Origin: Acidobacteriota bacterium
Lineage (GTDB): Bacteria; Acidobacteriota; Polarisedimenticolia; JACPZX01
Direction of reading: 5' to 3'
NCBI GenBank assembly: GCA_016195325.1
Contig: JACPZX010000001.1
Coordinates: 1-60,326, forward strand
DNA length: 60,326 nucleotides
Below are positions 10,222 through 18,910 of the stretch, piece by piece. Under the pieces are notes generated by a model. The model had not been told where the DNA came from. It saw nothing but the letters and a program-made list of their open reading frames with translations, and did no database searches. Positions within the stretch are counted from its first letter, which is position 1. Each line of letters starts with the position of its first letter. A program made the position numbers and the translations under genes.

Positions 10222-12891
10222 ATGCCTCTCGCACCCGGCACTCGCTTCGGCCCCTACGAGATCACCTCGCCCCTCGGCGCCGGAGGGATGGGGGAGGTGT
10301 ACCGGGCGCGGGACACGAAGCTCAACCGGGAGGTCGCCATCAAGGTGCTCCCGATCGCCTTCGCGAAGGACGCCGAGCGCGTCGCGCGGTTCCGCCGCGA
10401 AGCCCAGGTGCTCGCCTCGCTGAACCACCCCAACATCGCCTCCATCTACGGCCTCGAGGAGGCGGAGGGCGCCGTGGCCCTCGCCCTCGAGATCGTCGAA
10501 GGGGAGGACCTCGCCGGGAGGCTGAAGCGGGGGGCGGTGCCGGTGGACGAGGCGCTCGGGATCGCCCGCCAGATCGCCGAGGCGCTCGAGGAGGCGCACG
10601 AGAAGGGGATCGTCCACCGCGATCTGAAGCCCGCGAACGTGAAGGTGACGCCCGAGGGGAAGGTGAAGGTCCTCGACTTCGGTCTGGCCAAAGCGCTCGA
10701 CGTCGGAGTCAGCTCCGGCTCGGGGTCGTCGCAGGTCTCCATGTCGCCGACCCTCACGGCCCACGGGACGCAGATCGGGGTGATCCTGGGCACCGCGGCG
10801 TACATGGCCCCCGAGCAGGCGGCGGGGGCGACGGTCGACCGGCGCGCCGACATCTGGTCGTTCGGCGTCGTCCTCTACGAGATGCTGGTGGGGCGACGCC
10901 TCTTCGAGGGGGAATCGGTCTCGCACGTCCTCGCCGGAGTTCTCAAGGACACACCCGACTTCGCGGCGCTTCCCGCGGGGACCCCGGAGCGGATCGTGAA
11001 CCTCCTGCGCCGATGCCTGAGGAAGAAGCCGCGCGAGCGGCTCCAGGCCATCGGCGACGCGCGCGTGGTCCTCGAGGAGGTGCTGGCCGATCCGCAACGC
11101 GCCGAGCGCAAGGCTTCCGGCCCGACCTCCGCCGTCGCGCTCGCCGCGCGGCCGTCGAGGCTCGCGTGGGTCGTGGCCGCCGCCGGCCTCGCCGCCGCCG
11201 CGACCTTCGCGGTGATGTGGATCAGCTCGAGTCGAGCCGGGTCCTCCGCGCGCGTCCTCCACGCCGCCCTCGTCGCGCCGGAGGGGATGGCCTTCGGCGA
11301 CACCTTCGCCCTCTCCCCCGATGGCCGCAGGATCGTCTTCGAGGCCTTCGATCGGAAGTCCGGGGGGCGCGCCCTCTGGATTCGCTCGCTCGATCGGGGG
11401 GAGGCGACGGAGCTGCCTCAGACCGAACGGGGCGAGATGGCCTTCTGGTCACCCGATGGGGCGCACATCGGGTTCTTCGCCGAGGGCAAGCTCAAGAGGA
11501 TCGACTCCCAGGGGGCGACGGTGATGGCGCTCGGCGACGCGCCGACGCCGCGTGGAGGTGCGTGGGGGCCCGACGGCCGGATCGTGTTCAGCGCGGCCTT
11601 CCGCACCGGCCTCTCGATCGTTCCGGCGGGAGGCGGGGAGACGAAGGTGCTGACGACGCTCGACGCGTCGCGCGGCGAGAAGAGCCACCGCTTCCCGGTC
11701 TTCCTTCCGGGCGGGAAGACGATTCTCTTCCTCGCGCAGACGGCCGAGGGAGGTTCCCGCAACGACCAGAGCTCGATCGAGGCGCTCGATCTGGCGGGCG
11801 GGAAGCGCACGAGGTTGATCACCGCAAACTCATCGCCGCTCTTCGCGTCGGGCCGAATCCTTTTCTGGCGCGACGGTGCGCTTCTCGCCCAGCGGTTCGA
11901 GCCGGAATCCCTCGTGCTCTCGGGCGACCCGGTTTCCGTGGCCACCCGGGTCTCGTTCACGCCGAGCGAGGAGGCTCTCGTCAGCGTCTCGAGCGAAGGC
12001 ACGATGGCGTACCGCGAGGGGACGGCCGGCACGTTCTCGTCGCTGGTCTGGCTCGATCGACACGGCGTCGGCGTTCAGATGATTCGCGAGCTCGAACAGT
12101 ACCGGGGATTCGCCCTCTCGCACGACGCGAAACGCCTGGTCTACTCCGCGGCCGCCGCCGGGAAAGGGGCGACGGATCTGTGGGTCGAGGATCTGACGCG
12201 GGGCACCGTCAGCCGTCTGACCTTCGAGGCGGGGGGCGAGATCGAGCCCGTCTGGTCGCCGGACGATCGCCTGATCTACTACGCCAATACCAGCCGGAAC
12301 GACGGCGTCATCTTCCGGCGCGCTTCCGACGGCAGCGGGTCCGCCGAGGAGCTGGGGACGACGGCGGCTGGGATGTGGCCGCTGGCGGTCTCGAGAGACG
12401 GCCGATGGCTCGTGGTCGGCACGCAGGGCGGCGAAACGAACGACGATCTCCTTCGCTTCGATCTGGCGACGAAGCAGACGACTTCCCTGGTGGCGACCCC
12501 GTTCCTCGACGAGGACCCGGCGCTGTCTCCCGACGACCGGCTCCTCGCCTACGCCTCCGAGCAGTCGGGGCGGTGGGAGGTGTACGTGCAGGCTCTCTCT
12601 GGCGGCAGCGGCAAGTGGCAGATCTCGGTCGAAGGCGGCCGGCGCCCGCGCTGGCGCGCCGACGGCCGCGAGCTCCTCTTCCTCAACAAGCCCGACAGGA
12701 TCATGGTGGTCGACGTGGAGCCCGGCGACGTGCCGCGCTTCTCGACGCCGCGCGAGCTCTTCCGCCAGGCGATGGAGAGCTTCGACGTCACTCCCGACGG
12801 CCAGCGCGTCGTCGCGCTGCGCCCGGCCGACAGCGACGTGACGAGGCCCCTGACGCTCGCCCTGGGCTGGCCGCAGCTGGTTCCGGAGTGA
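10222..12891 (+). CDS. Membrane Ser/Thr protein kinase with C-terminal TolB/WD40 propeller
   Basis: 889 residues. N-terminal Hanks-type kinase (about 8-280): Gly loop LGAGGMGEVYRA, VAIK lysine, HRDLKPANV near 132, DFGLA near 152, GTAAYMAPEQ activation/P+1 region, DIWSFGVVLYEM. A single TM helix (LAWVVAAAGLAAAATFAVMW) follows at about 313-335. The outside part (about 345-889) has repeated PD40 strands (FALSPDGRRIVF, FWSPDGAHIGFF, VWSPDDRLIYY, ALSPDDRLLAYAS), a TolB-like propeller presumed to sense a ligand or partner. The layout is typical of acidobacterial receptor kinases. The next kinase starts 20 nt downstream, so the two are probably co-transcribed. Confidence 0.93.
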   Translation: MPLAPGTRFGPYEITSPLGAGGMGEVYRARDTKLNREVAIKVLPIAFAKDAERVARFRREAQVLASLNHPNIASIYGLEEAEGAVALALEIVEGEDLAGRLKRGAVPVDEALGIARQIAEALEEAHEKGIVHRDLKPANVKVTPEGKVKVLDFGLAKALDVGVSSGSGSSQVSMSPTLTAHGTQIGVILGTAAYMAPEQAAGATVDRRADIWSFGVVLYEMLVGRRLFEGESVSHVLAGVLKDTPDFAALPAGTPERIVNLLRRCLRKKPRERLQAIGDARVVLEEVLADPQRAERKASGPTSAVALAARPSRLAWVVAAAGLAAAATFAVMWISSSRAGSSARVLHAALVAPEGMAFGDTFALSPDGRRIVFEAFDRKSGGRALWIRSLDRGEATELPQTERGEMAFWSPDGAHIGFFAEGKLKRIDSQGATVMALGDAPTPRGGAWGPDGRIVFSAAFRTGLSIVPAGGGETKVLTTLDASRGEKSHRFPVFLPGGKTILFLAQTAEGGSRNDQSSIEALDLAGGKRTRLITANSSPLFASGRILFWRDGALLAQRFEPESLVLSGDPVSVATRVSFTPSEEALVSVSSEGTMAYREGTAGTFSSLVWLDRHGVGVQMIRELEQYRGFALSHDAKRLVYSAAAAGKGATDLWVEDLTRGTVSRLTFEAGGEIEPVWSPDDRLIYYANTSRNDGVIFRRASDGSGSAEELGTTAAGMWPLAVSRDGRWLVVGTQGGETNDDLLRFDLATKQTTSLVATPFLDEDPALSPDDRLLAYASEQSGRWEVYVQALSGGSGKWQISVEGGRRPRWRADGRELLFLNKPDRIMVVDVEPGDVPRFSTPRELFRQAMESFDVTPDGQRVVALRPADSDVTRPLTLALGWPQLVPE

Positions 12892-12911
12892 TCTGATACT
12901 CTCAGTTCCCG

Positions 12912-15563
12912 ATGCCCCTCACTCCCGGCACCCGACTCGGCCCCTACGAGATCGCCTCGCCTCTCGGCGCGGGCGGCATGGGTGAGGTCTACCGGGCGAA
13001 GGACACGCGGCTCGACCGCGACGTCGCCGTCAAGGTCCTCCCCGAGGCTTTCGCGAACAACGAGCTGCTCCGCGCGCGCTTCGATCGCGAGGCGAAGAGC
13101 ATCTCGTCGCTGAACCACCCGAACATCTGCACCCTCTTCGACGTCGGCCACCAGGAGGGGCTCCTCTACCTCGTGATGGAGATGATCGACGGGGAGACGC
13201 TCGCCGATCGCCTCTCGAAGGGGGCGCTCCCTCCCGATCAGGTCCTCCGCTTCGGCGCGCAGATCGCCGACGCGCTCGATCACGCGCACAAGCAGGGTAT
13301 CGTCCATCGCGATCTCAAGCCCGGCAACGTGATGCTGACGAAGTCGGGCGCGAAGCTCCTCGACTTCGGCCTCGCGCGGACGGCCGCCGAGGCGCAATCC
13401 CCCGTGCAGGGGCTCACGAGCCACCCGACGCAGATGCAGCCCCTCACGCAGGAGGGGACGATTCTCGGCACCTTCCAGTACATGGCGCCGGAGCAGCTCG
13501 AGGGAACGGGAATCGACGCGCGGACCGACATCTTCGCCCTCGGCGCCGTCCTCTACGAGATGGTGACGGGGAAGCGGGCCTTCGAGGGGAAGACGAAGAC
13601 GAGCCTCATCGCGGCGGTCGTGTCGTCGCAGCCGGCGCCGATCTCGACCGTGGTCCCGTTGGCGCCGCCGGCGCTGGATCACGTCGTCAAGCGCTGCCTC
13701 GAGAAGGATCCCGACGACCGCTGGCACAGCGCGCACGACGTGGCGGGGGAGCTCCGGTGGATCAGCCAGGCGGGGTCTTCGGCGGGAGTCGCCGCCCCGG
13801 TGACGCTGCGTCGGAAGAGCCGCGAGAAGATCGCCTGGACGCTTGCGGCGCTGATGACGATCGCGGCGTTGGCGGCGGTCACGATGCGGCGGGAGGGGGG
13901 AGCCTCGAGGCCGGAGGCGCCGGGCGTCGTGCGGTCGATGCTGCCGATCTCCTCGGAAGAGCTCGGCGGGGAGTCGTACCGCACGGTCGCCGTCTCCCCC
14001 GATGGCAAGACCGTCGCCTGGCTGGAGGTCAGGAAGGGGAGCTCGCTGATCTACTTGAGACGCCTCTCGGACCCCGAGGCCCACCCGCTCGCCGGCACCG
14101 AGCACTCCCAGCAGCTCTTCTTCTCACCCGACTCGAAGTGGCTCGGCTTTTTCGCCGGCGGCAGGATGAAAAAGGTCTCCGTCGCCGGGGGAGCGCCGGT
14201 CGCGATCGCCAGGGGCGTCCTCCCGCGAGGGGCGAGCTGGGCCGACGACGACTCGATCCTCTTCGTCCCGTTCTTTTACGGCGGCGTCGAGCGCGTCAGC
14301 GCTTCCGGTGGGAACCGTGAGACGCTGACCACACTCGACCGGGCGAACGGCGAGGTCGCCCACCGCTGGCCGCACGCGCTTCCCGGCGGGAAGGCCTTCC
14401 TCTACACCATCGGCCGCGGCAGCAGCTGGGACGAGGCGCAGATCGCCGCCCAGAGGATCGGCTCGAAAGAGCGCAAGATCGTGATCGAGGGAGGATACGA
14501 CGGCCGCTATCTCCCGACCGGGCACCTGGTGTACGCGCGAGGCGCGTCTCTCTACGCCGTCCGGTTCGATCTCGAGAAGCTGGAAGTCGCGGGGGATCCG
14601 GTGCAGCTGGTCGAGGGCGTCGCTCACGGCGACGCGGGCGCGTCGGAGTACGCGTTCTCGAACGACGGGGTCCTCAGCTACCGTCCGGCCGGGATCACCG
14701 GCGGCGATCGGAGCCCTCTCGCGCTGGTCGATCGGTCGGGTCGAAGCCTTCCGTTCCGCGATCCGGCTCCCGCGGGACGCGATCTGTCGGCACCCCTCCT
14801 GTCGCGCAGCGGCGAGAGCCTCGTCGTGACGATCGGCTACGAGATCTGGGCCTTCGATCTCCCGCGGGGAACTTCGACCCGTCTCACGTCCGGAACCCGC
14901 GCCACCCTCCCGATCTGGTCTCCCGACGGCAAGTTCGTCACGTACGGGGAGGAGCGCCATGGCCCGTGGAACCCCTACATCCGGCGGGCCGACGGCAGCG
15001 AGCCCGAGCAACTCCTGATGAAGAGCGACGCGTCCCTGTACGCGACGTCGTGGTCCCCCGACGGCCGGTCGATGCTGATGATCCGCGTCGATCCGGAGAC
15101 CGGGAACGATCTCCTGATCCTCTCCGTGGCGGACAAGAAGATGACGCCCTTCGTCGTCACCGAGCACAGCGAGGACACGGGCACCTTCTCCCCCGACGGG
15201 AAGTGGATCGCCTACGCCTCGGACGAGTCCGAGCGCCCGGAGATCTACGTCCGCCCGTTCGGCGGGGCGGAGGGGCGCTGGCAGATCTCGACGGAGGGGG
15301 CCATCAGCGCGCACTGGAAGAAGCAGGACGAGATCGTCTTCCAGAGCGGCCGGAAGGTGATGAGCGTCCACGTCAGAACGTCTCCCACGTTCTCCGCCGA
15401 TCCGCCCCGCCTCCTCTTCGAGGGGCCGCACGAGCTCCTCGACGTCATGCCCGACGGCGACCGCTTCCTCGTCCGCGAGGTGGCGACCTCCGATCGGGGA
15501 GACAGCTTCCTCCGCCTCGTCACGGGATGGTTCGCGGAAGTGGCGGAGAAGACGAGGAGATAG
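12912..15563 (+). CDS. Membrane Ser/Thr protein kinase with C-terminal TolB/WD40 propeller (paralogue)
   Basis: 883 residues with the same layout as its upstream neighbour: kinase domain (LGAGGMGEVYRA, VAVKVL, HRDLKPGNVM near 132, DFGLA, GTFQYMAPEQ, DIFALGAVLYEM), one TM helix (IAWTLAALMTIAALAAVTM, about 305-325), then a PD40/TolB propeller (VAVSPDGKTVAW, FFSPDSKWLGFF, IWSPDGKFVTYG, TFSPDGKWIAYASD). N-terminal 20 residues are nearly identical to the upstream kinase while the sensors are well diverged, suggesting tandem duplication followed by sensor divergence. All catalytic residues are intact. Possible cross-phosphorylation with the neighbour is inference. Confidence 0.93.
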   Translation: MPLTPGTRLGPYEIASPLGAGGMGEVYRAKDTRLDRDVAVKVLPEAFANNELLRARFDREAKSISSLNHPNICTLFDVGHQEGLLYLVMEMIDGETLADRLSKGALPPDQVLRFGAQIADALDHAHKQGIVHRDLKPGNVMLTKSGAKLLDFGLARTAAEAQSPVQGLTSHPTQMQPLTQEGTILGTFQYMAPEQLEGTGIDARTDIFALGAVLYEMVTGKRAFEGKTKTSLIAAVVSSQPAPISTVVPLAPPALDHVVKRCLEKDPDDRWHSAHDVAGELRWISQAGSSAGVAAPVTLRRKSREKIAWTLAALMTIAALAAVTMRREGGASRPEAPGVVRSMLPISSEELGGESYRTVAVSPDGKTVAWLEVRKGSSLIYLRRLSDPEAHPLAGTEHSQQLFFSPDSKWLGFFAGGRMKKVSVAGGAPVAIARGVLPRGASWADDDSILFVPFFYGGVERVSASGGNRETLTTLDRANGEVAHRWPHALPGGKAFLYTIGRGSSWDEAQIAAQRIGSKERKIVIEGGYDGRYLPTGHLVYARGASLYAVRFDLEKLEVAGDPVQLVEGVAHGDAGASEYAFSNDGVLSYRPAGITGGDRSPLALVDRSGRSLPFRDPAPAGRDLSAPLLSRSGESLVVTIGYEIWAFDLPRGTSTRLTSGTRATLPIWSPDGKFVTYGEERHGPWNPYIRRADGSEPEQLLMKSDASLYATSWSPDGRSMLMIRVDPETGNDLLILSVADKKMTPFVVTEHSEDTGTFSPDGKWIAYASDESERPEIYVRPFGGAEGRWQISTEGAISAHWKKQDEIVFQSGRKVMSVHVRTSPTFSADPPRLLFEGPHELLDVMPDGDRFLVREVATSDRGDSFLRLVTGWFAEVAEKTRR

Positions 15564-15714
15564 CTTCGCCTGACGACGAAGTCCATCTTGGGCTTCAGGT
15601 CGCGCTCCACCTCTGGCATCCCGCTTCCCGGCCCATGCTATTCTGCTCCCCATGGTCGAAGCACTCGAAGCAGGATTCCTGCTGGACCGGCGATGGCACT
15701 GGCTGAGAGGTGAG

Positions 15715-16224
15715 ATGGAGCGCTCGAAGGAGCCTGACCTGGCCGCACTCGCCCGCATCCTTTCGACGCGCGGCGTTCCTTACGCAGTGATCGGCGGCGT
15801 CGCCCTGCAGATCCATCAGAAAGAACCGCGCACGACGCTCGACATCGACATCGCACTCGCCGATCGCGGGCGGCTTCCGCGCGAGCTGTTGCTGGCCGCC
15901 GGTTTCAGCGAGACGGGCCGGCACGAACACACCGACAACTGGATCGGCCCGGAAGGCACGCCGGTTCAATTCACGGACGATCCGGCGCTTCAGGGGCCGA
16001 TCTCCCGTGCGGTCGAGGTCCAGATCGGAGGCACCGGCCTTCGCGTGCTCCGAGTCGGCGACCTGCTCCACGAGAAGCTGCGATCCGGGCGTGACCCGGC
16101 GCGGAGGAGATCGAAGCGGCTTCAGGATCTTGCGGACGCGCAGTCGCTCCTGGAGCAGGACCCTTCCCTGGCCAGGGATCTCGCGCCCGAAGAACGCGCT
16201 CTGCTGGACGGGCTTCCACGCTGA
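15715..16224 (+). CDS. Nucleotidyltransferase-fold protein (AbiEii/MNT-like)
   Basis: 169 residues from ATG 15715, preferred because GAGAGGTGAG lies directly upstream; an in-frame ATG at 15652 would add 21 residues. The core PYAVIGGVALQIH followed by TTLDIDIALAD is the GG-x-A ... DxD pattern of the DNA polymerase beta/nucleotidyltransferase superfamily (metal-binding acidic pair). The C-terminus is helical (LRVLRVGDLLHEKLRSG, RRSKRLQDLADAQSLL), as in AbiEii/AbiGii-type toxins and related proteins of unknown role. No antitoxin gene (AbiEi-like or HEPN) is adjacent, so a toxin-antitoxin role is not supported. The stop lies about 30 nt before the ssrA promoter. Confidence 0.75.
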   Translation: MERSKEPDLAALARILSTRGVPYAVIGGVALQIHQKEPRTTLDIDIALADRGRLPRELLLAAGFSETGRHEHTDNWIGPEGTPVQFTDDPALQGPISRAVEVQIGGTGLRVLRVGDLLHEKLRSGRDPARRRSKRLQDLADAQSLLEQDPSLARDLAPEERALLDGLPR

Positions 16225-16255
16225 CCCCCGGTCTCTTGGGCGATTCCCGCCGCCT

Positions 16256-16284
16256 TTGACACATTCCGCCCGCGAGGCTACCGT
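16256..16284 (+). promoter_or_regulatory. Putative ssrA promoter (sigma-70 type)
   Basis: TTGACA (16256-16261), 17-nt spacer, TACCGT (16279-16284). Transcription would start near 16291, leaving a leader of about 47 nt to be trimmed before the mature tmRNA 5' end. The same -35/spacer/-10 geometry recurs at 43029-43057 in front of the second ssrA fragment, even though the spacer has diverged. Confidence 0.6.
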
Positions 16285-16337
16285 TCTCGCAACAACCGTT
16301 ACCCCGGGTGCGGCACATATATATATGTAGGGCTCAC

Positions 16338-16691
16338 GGGGGCGAAACGGCTTCGACGGGAGCGCAGAAGCCGGGGTTGCATGCCGAGGTCCCATCCACC
16401 TCGATAAACAGGTGGGAAAACTAGAACTGACAACAGTCAGCTCGCACTCGCAGCCTAACTAGCTGCGACGTCCTGAGGTCGGCCCTGCCGGTGGCAGGCC
16501 TCGAGGACGCCGCGTTACCGGCTGGCCTCTCCTGATGCCCTCGGGGGAGAGGCGAGACTAAGAGGGCTGGCCGCCCGTTTGTCTGCTGCATCGGGGGACG
16601 GGCGGCGAGGGCACCTTCGAAGCAGCTAAGCATGTAGATGCCTCGCGTGGATCGCTTTCGGACGCGGGTTCGACTCCCGCCGCCTCCACCA
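16338..16691 (+). ncRNA. ssrA: Transfer-messenger RNA (tmRNA), complete
   Basis: 354 nt. The 5' end GGGGGCG pairs with CGCCTCC near the 3' end (one G-U), forming the acceptor stem; the 3' end has the T arm GCGGG-TTCGACT-CCCGC, discriminator A and encoded CCA (16689-16691). The characteristic GGCTTCGACGGG follows the 5' acceptor strand. The tag frame ends CTC GCA CTC GCA GCC TAA (stop at 16456-16458), giving a tag ending in TDNSQLALAA; the resume codon is near 16423-16426 but cannot be fixed by eye. Pseudoknot-like GC-rich hairpins lie at 16470-16610. It rescues stalled ribosomes with SmpB. Its 3' end is the reference for the repeated T-arm sites described in the findings. Confidence 0.95.
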
Positions 16692-16972
16692 GCCAGATCC
16701 CCTTCCGATCGTGGAGCTCGACCCTCCTGGGGAGCGCCGTCGCCGAACTCGGCGGCAACCGTCGCGGCGACGACGCGGTCCAGCGGTAGCGCTTCCAGGA
16801 CACAGCTCCCCTCGCGTCTCGTCGGGATTTCGATCGAAGAGACGGGGGCCGATCACCTCCGGAAGCATGAGCGCGTCTCGGTCGCGCACGAGAGATCGAG
16901 CGGGGGATGCGCGATCAGATCGCCCCGAGCCGCTCTGGCGCCGAATCGCAGGCGGCTCGGGGCAATGTGGAC
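16692..16972. other. Intergenic region downstream of ssrA
   Basis: About 280 nt between the tmRNA 3' end and the stop of the HYR metalloprotease gene. No Shine-Dalgarno-supported frame and no clear T-tract terminator. If the repeated T-arm sites are attachment scars, this is the ssrA-proximal end of the most recent insertion, where an integrase gene would be expected; none is present. Confidence 0.4.
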
Positions 16973-18910
16973 CTAGTGTTGCGGCCCCACGGCGGGACCG
17001 TCGCCGATCACGAAGTAGCCGGGCGGTGCGGCGCCGTGATGCCCGAGACAGAACGCCCTACCGGCTCCGGCCTGAGCGTCCACGTCGGCGATGGACGCGG
17101 CCGACAGATCGTGCGGGATGACCACCGTGTCGCAGTCGAACCCCACGTTGCCCGACATGTCCGTTCCCGTCACGACGGGCAAGTAGACGCGCCCGTCCGA
17201 ATCCCCCTTGCGCTCCTGGCGCAGCAGCAGCGTGCCGAGAGCGATGCTCCGGGCGTCCGGCGAGAAGCGGCCCCCGCCCGTCGGCTCCACGTCGTCCTCG
17301 TCCCCGAAGACGAAGACGTCGATCGCCGGGTTGGGGTCGCAGATGTCGGTGACGCTGGCGCCGAGTCGCACGTCCGCCAGCCTGTGGTTCGGAGGCCAGA
17401 GCACCGTCCTGCCGAGGCTCGCCACGACAGTCGGCGGCGTTGTGTCCACCACCCGAACGTTCGCCGAGCAGCTGGTGGCGTTCCCGCTGGCATCCGTCGC
17501 GGTGAACGCTACCGATGTCGTGCCGAGCGGGAAGAGCGTCGGTGCGTTGTTGGTGATGGCGGGGGACGGATCGCACGTGTCGGTGGCGGAAGCGCCGTTG
17601 AGGAACGCCGCGATGACCGGATCGCTCGCCGGCGTACCGCCGTGCTGCGAGCACTCCACAGTGACCGCCGCCGGGCAGGTGATCACGGGCGGCGTCGTGT
17701 CCACGATCCGGACGCTGGCCGTGCAGGTTCCGACGTTGCCGTCGGCATCCCGGGCGCTGAACGTTACCGACGTCGTTCCGAGCGGGAAAACGGCGGGCGC
17801 GCTGTTCGAAATGACGGGAGACGGATCGCAGGTGTCCGTGGCGGAGGCGCCGCCCAGGAACGCGGCGATGGCCGGGTTCGTGGCCGGCGTGCCGCCATGC
17901 TGCGAGCACTCAACGGTGATCCCCGCAGGACAGGTGATCGAGGGCGCCTTCGTGTCCACAACGCGGAGGTTCGCGCTGCACATGGATGTGGCGCCGAGGA
18001 AGTCGGCATCGGTCGCGGTGAACGTCACCGAGATCGTCCCCTTCGGGAACACGGCCGGCGCGTTGTTGGTGAGCACGGGCGTGGGCTCGCAGCCGTCGGT
18101 CGCGCTCACTGCGGAGAGGAATGACGCGATCGCGGCGTCGGTCTTCTGCGCGCCGGCGGGGCTCGTGCACTCGGCGGTGGAGTCGGCCGGGCAGGTGATG
18201 ATGGGAGGGGGATCCACGATGGGCCCGTTGTCGGCGGCGCCGGCGTGGAGGGATCCGCACTCCGCCTCGTTGATGATGTTGGAGCTGAGGTTCAGAACCG
18301 GGTTGAGGATCGCGCCGGGGGTCTGCGCGGCCTCCCCGGCGTCGCCGCGGTGATTGTGGCCCTGATTGTGAAGGAACTCGTGCGTGATCTCCACCCCCAG
18401 CAGGTTGCCCGCCAGCGAGTTCACGCTGACGATCCCCTGGGCGCCCACGTTGCCGCAGCCGATGATCGTGAGGCCCGGTCCGGCAGGTCCGCTGCAGAAC
18501 ATGATCGCCGTGACGACCATGACGTCCGCCGTTCCGCTGTTGATGAGCGCGGTCATCTCGGCGTCACTCGAGATGACGTCGCCGCCGTCGCCCGTGGCGC
18601 CGAACGTGCCGATGGATCCGCCCGACACCTGCATCGTCACCTGACAGGCGACATCCTCGTCCGCGTTGGGCGTCCCGTCGCACGCCCGGATCACCGTGGT
18701 GGCGTTCGCCATCGCGGTCTGGGCGGTGGCGAGCGTAAAGGTCGTGTCCACGTGCCGGGCGACGGTCAAGCTCTGACTGCCGGCGCGGGCCGCCGTGTCG
18801 TGGTGCTGAGCGAGCACGGGAGCGACCGAGAGAACGGCGATCGCGCTCAAGACCGCCACGAAGCGCCCCGAAACCTCATCGAGGATGCGGTTCGTCGCTC
18901 TCATGGTCAT
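16973..18910 (-). CDS. Secreted metzincin-like zinc metalloprotease with HYR domains
   Basis: 645 residues, with an N-terminal hydrophobic signal segment (about 17-35). The motif HEFLHNQGHNH (177-187) fits HExxHxxGxxH of metzincin zinc proteases, in a domain of about 50-215 rich in Cys. Three HYR domains follow (TCPA...VEC openings near 240, 325 and 410; D.SGN ends), then a C-terminal module starting LWPPNH with TDICDPNP and VIPHD, shared with the giant ASH protein. A GGGGAGGAG Shine-Dalgarno fits either ATG at 18910 or 18904. The start overlaps the stop of the upstream gene by 4 nt (ATGA), implying translational coupling. The protease call rests on the motif; the exact family is unknown. Confidence 0.75.
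   Translation of the reverse strand: MTMRATNRILDEVSGRFVAVLSAIAVLSVAPVLAQHHDTAARAGSQSLTVARHVDTTFTLATAQTAMANATTVIRACDGTPNADEDVACQVTMQVSGGSIGTFGATGDGGDVISSDAEMTALINSGTADVMVVTAIMFCSGPAGPGLTIIGCGNVGAQGIVSVNSLAGNLLGVEITHEFLHNQGHNHRGDAGEAAQTPGAILNPVLNLSSNIINEAECGSLHAGAADNGPIVDPPPIITCPADSTAECTSPAGAQKTDAAIASFLSAVSATDGCEPTPVLTNNAPAVFPKGTISVTFTATDADFLGATSMCSANLRVVDTKAPSITCPAGITVECSQHGGTPATNPAIAAFLGGASATDTCDPSPVISNSAPAVFPLGTTSVTFSARDADGNVGTCTASVRIVDTTPPVITCPAAVTVECSQHGGTPASDPVIAAFLNGASATDTCDPSPAITNNAPTLFPLGTTSVAFTATDASGNATSCSANVRVVDTTPPTVVASLGRTVLWPPNHRLADVRLGASVTDICDPNPAIDVFVFGDEDDVEPTGGGRFSPDARSIALGTLLLRQERKGDSDGRVYLPVVTGTDMSGNVGFDCDTVVIPHDLSAASIADVDAQAGAGRAFCLGHHGAAPPGYFVIGDGPAVGPQH

Noticed and set aside
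15715-16224. Toxin-antitoxin system based on the nucleotidyltransferase gene
   Set aside because: No antitoxin or HEPN partner is adjacent; the next feature is ssrA.
16310-16330. TATATATAT stretch before ssrA as the promoter -10
   Set aside because: It lies within 25 nt of the mature 5' end and lacks a -35 at suitable spacing; the TTGACA-N17-TACCGT upstream is better. A role in 5' processing is possible.
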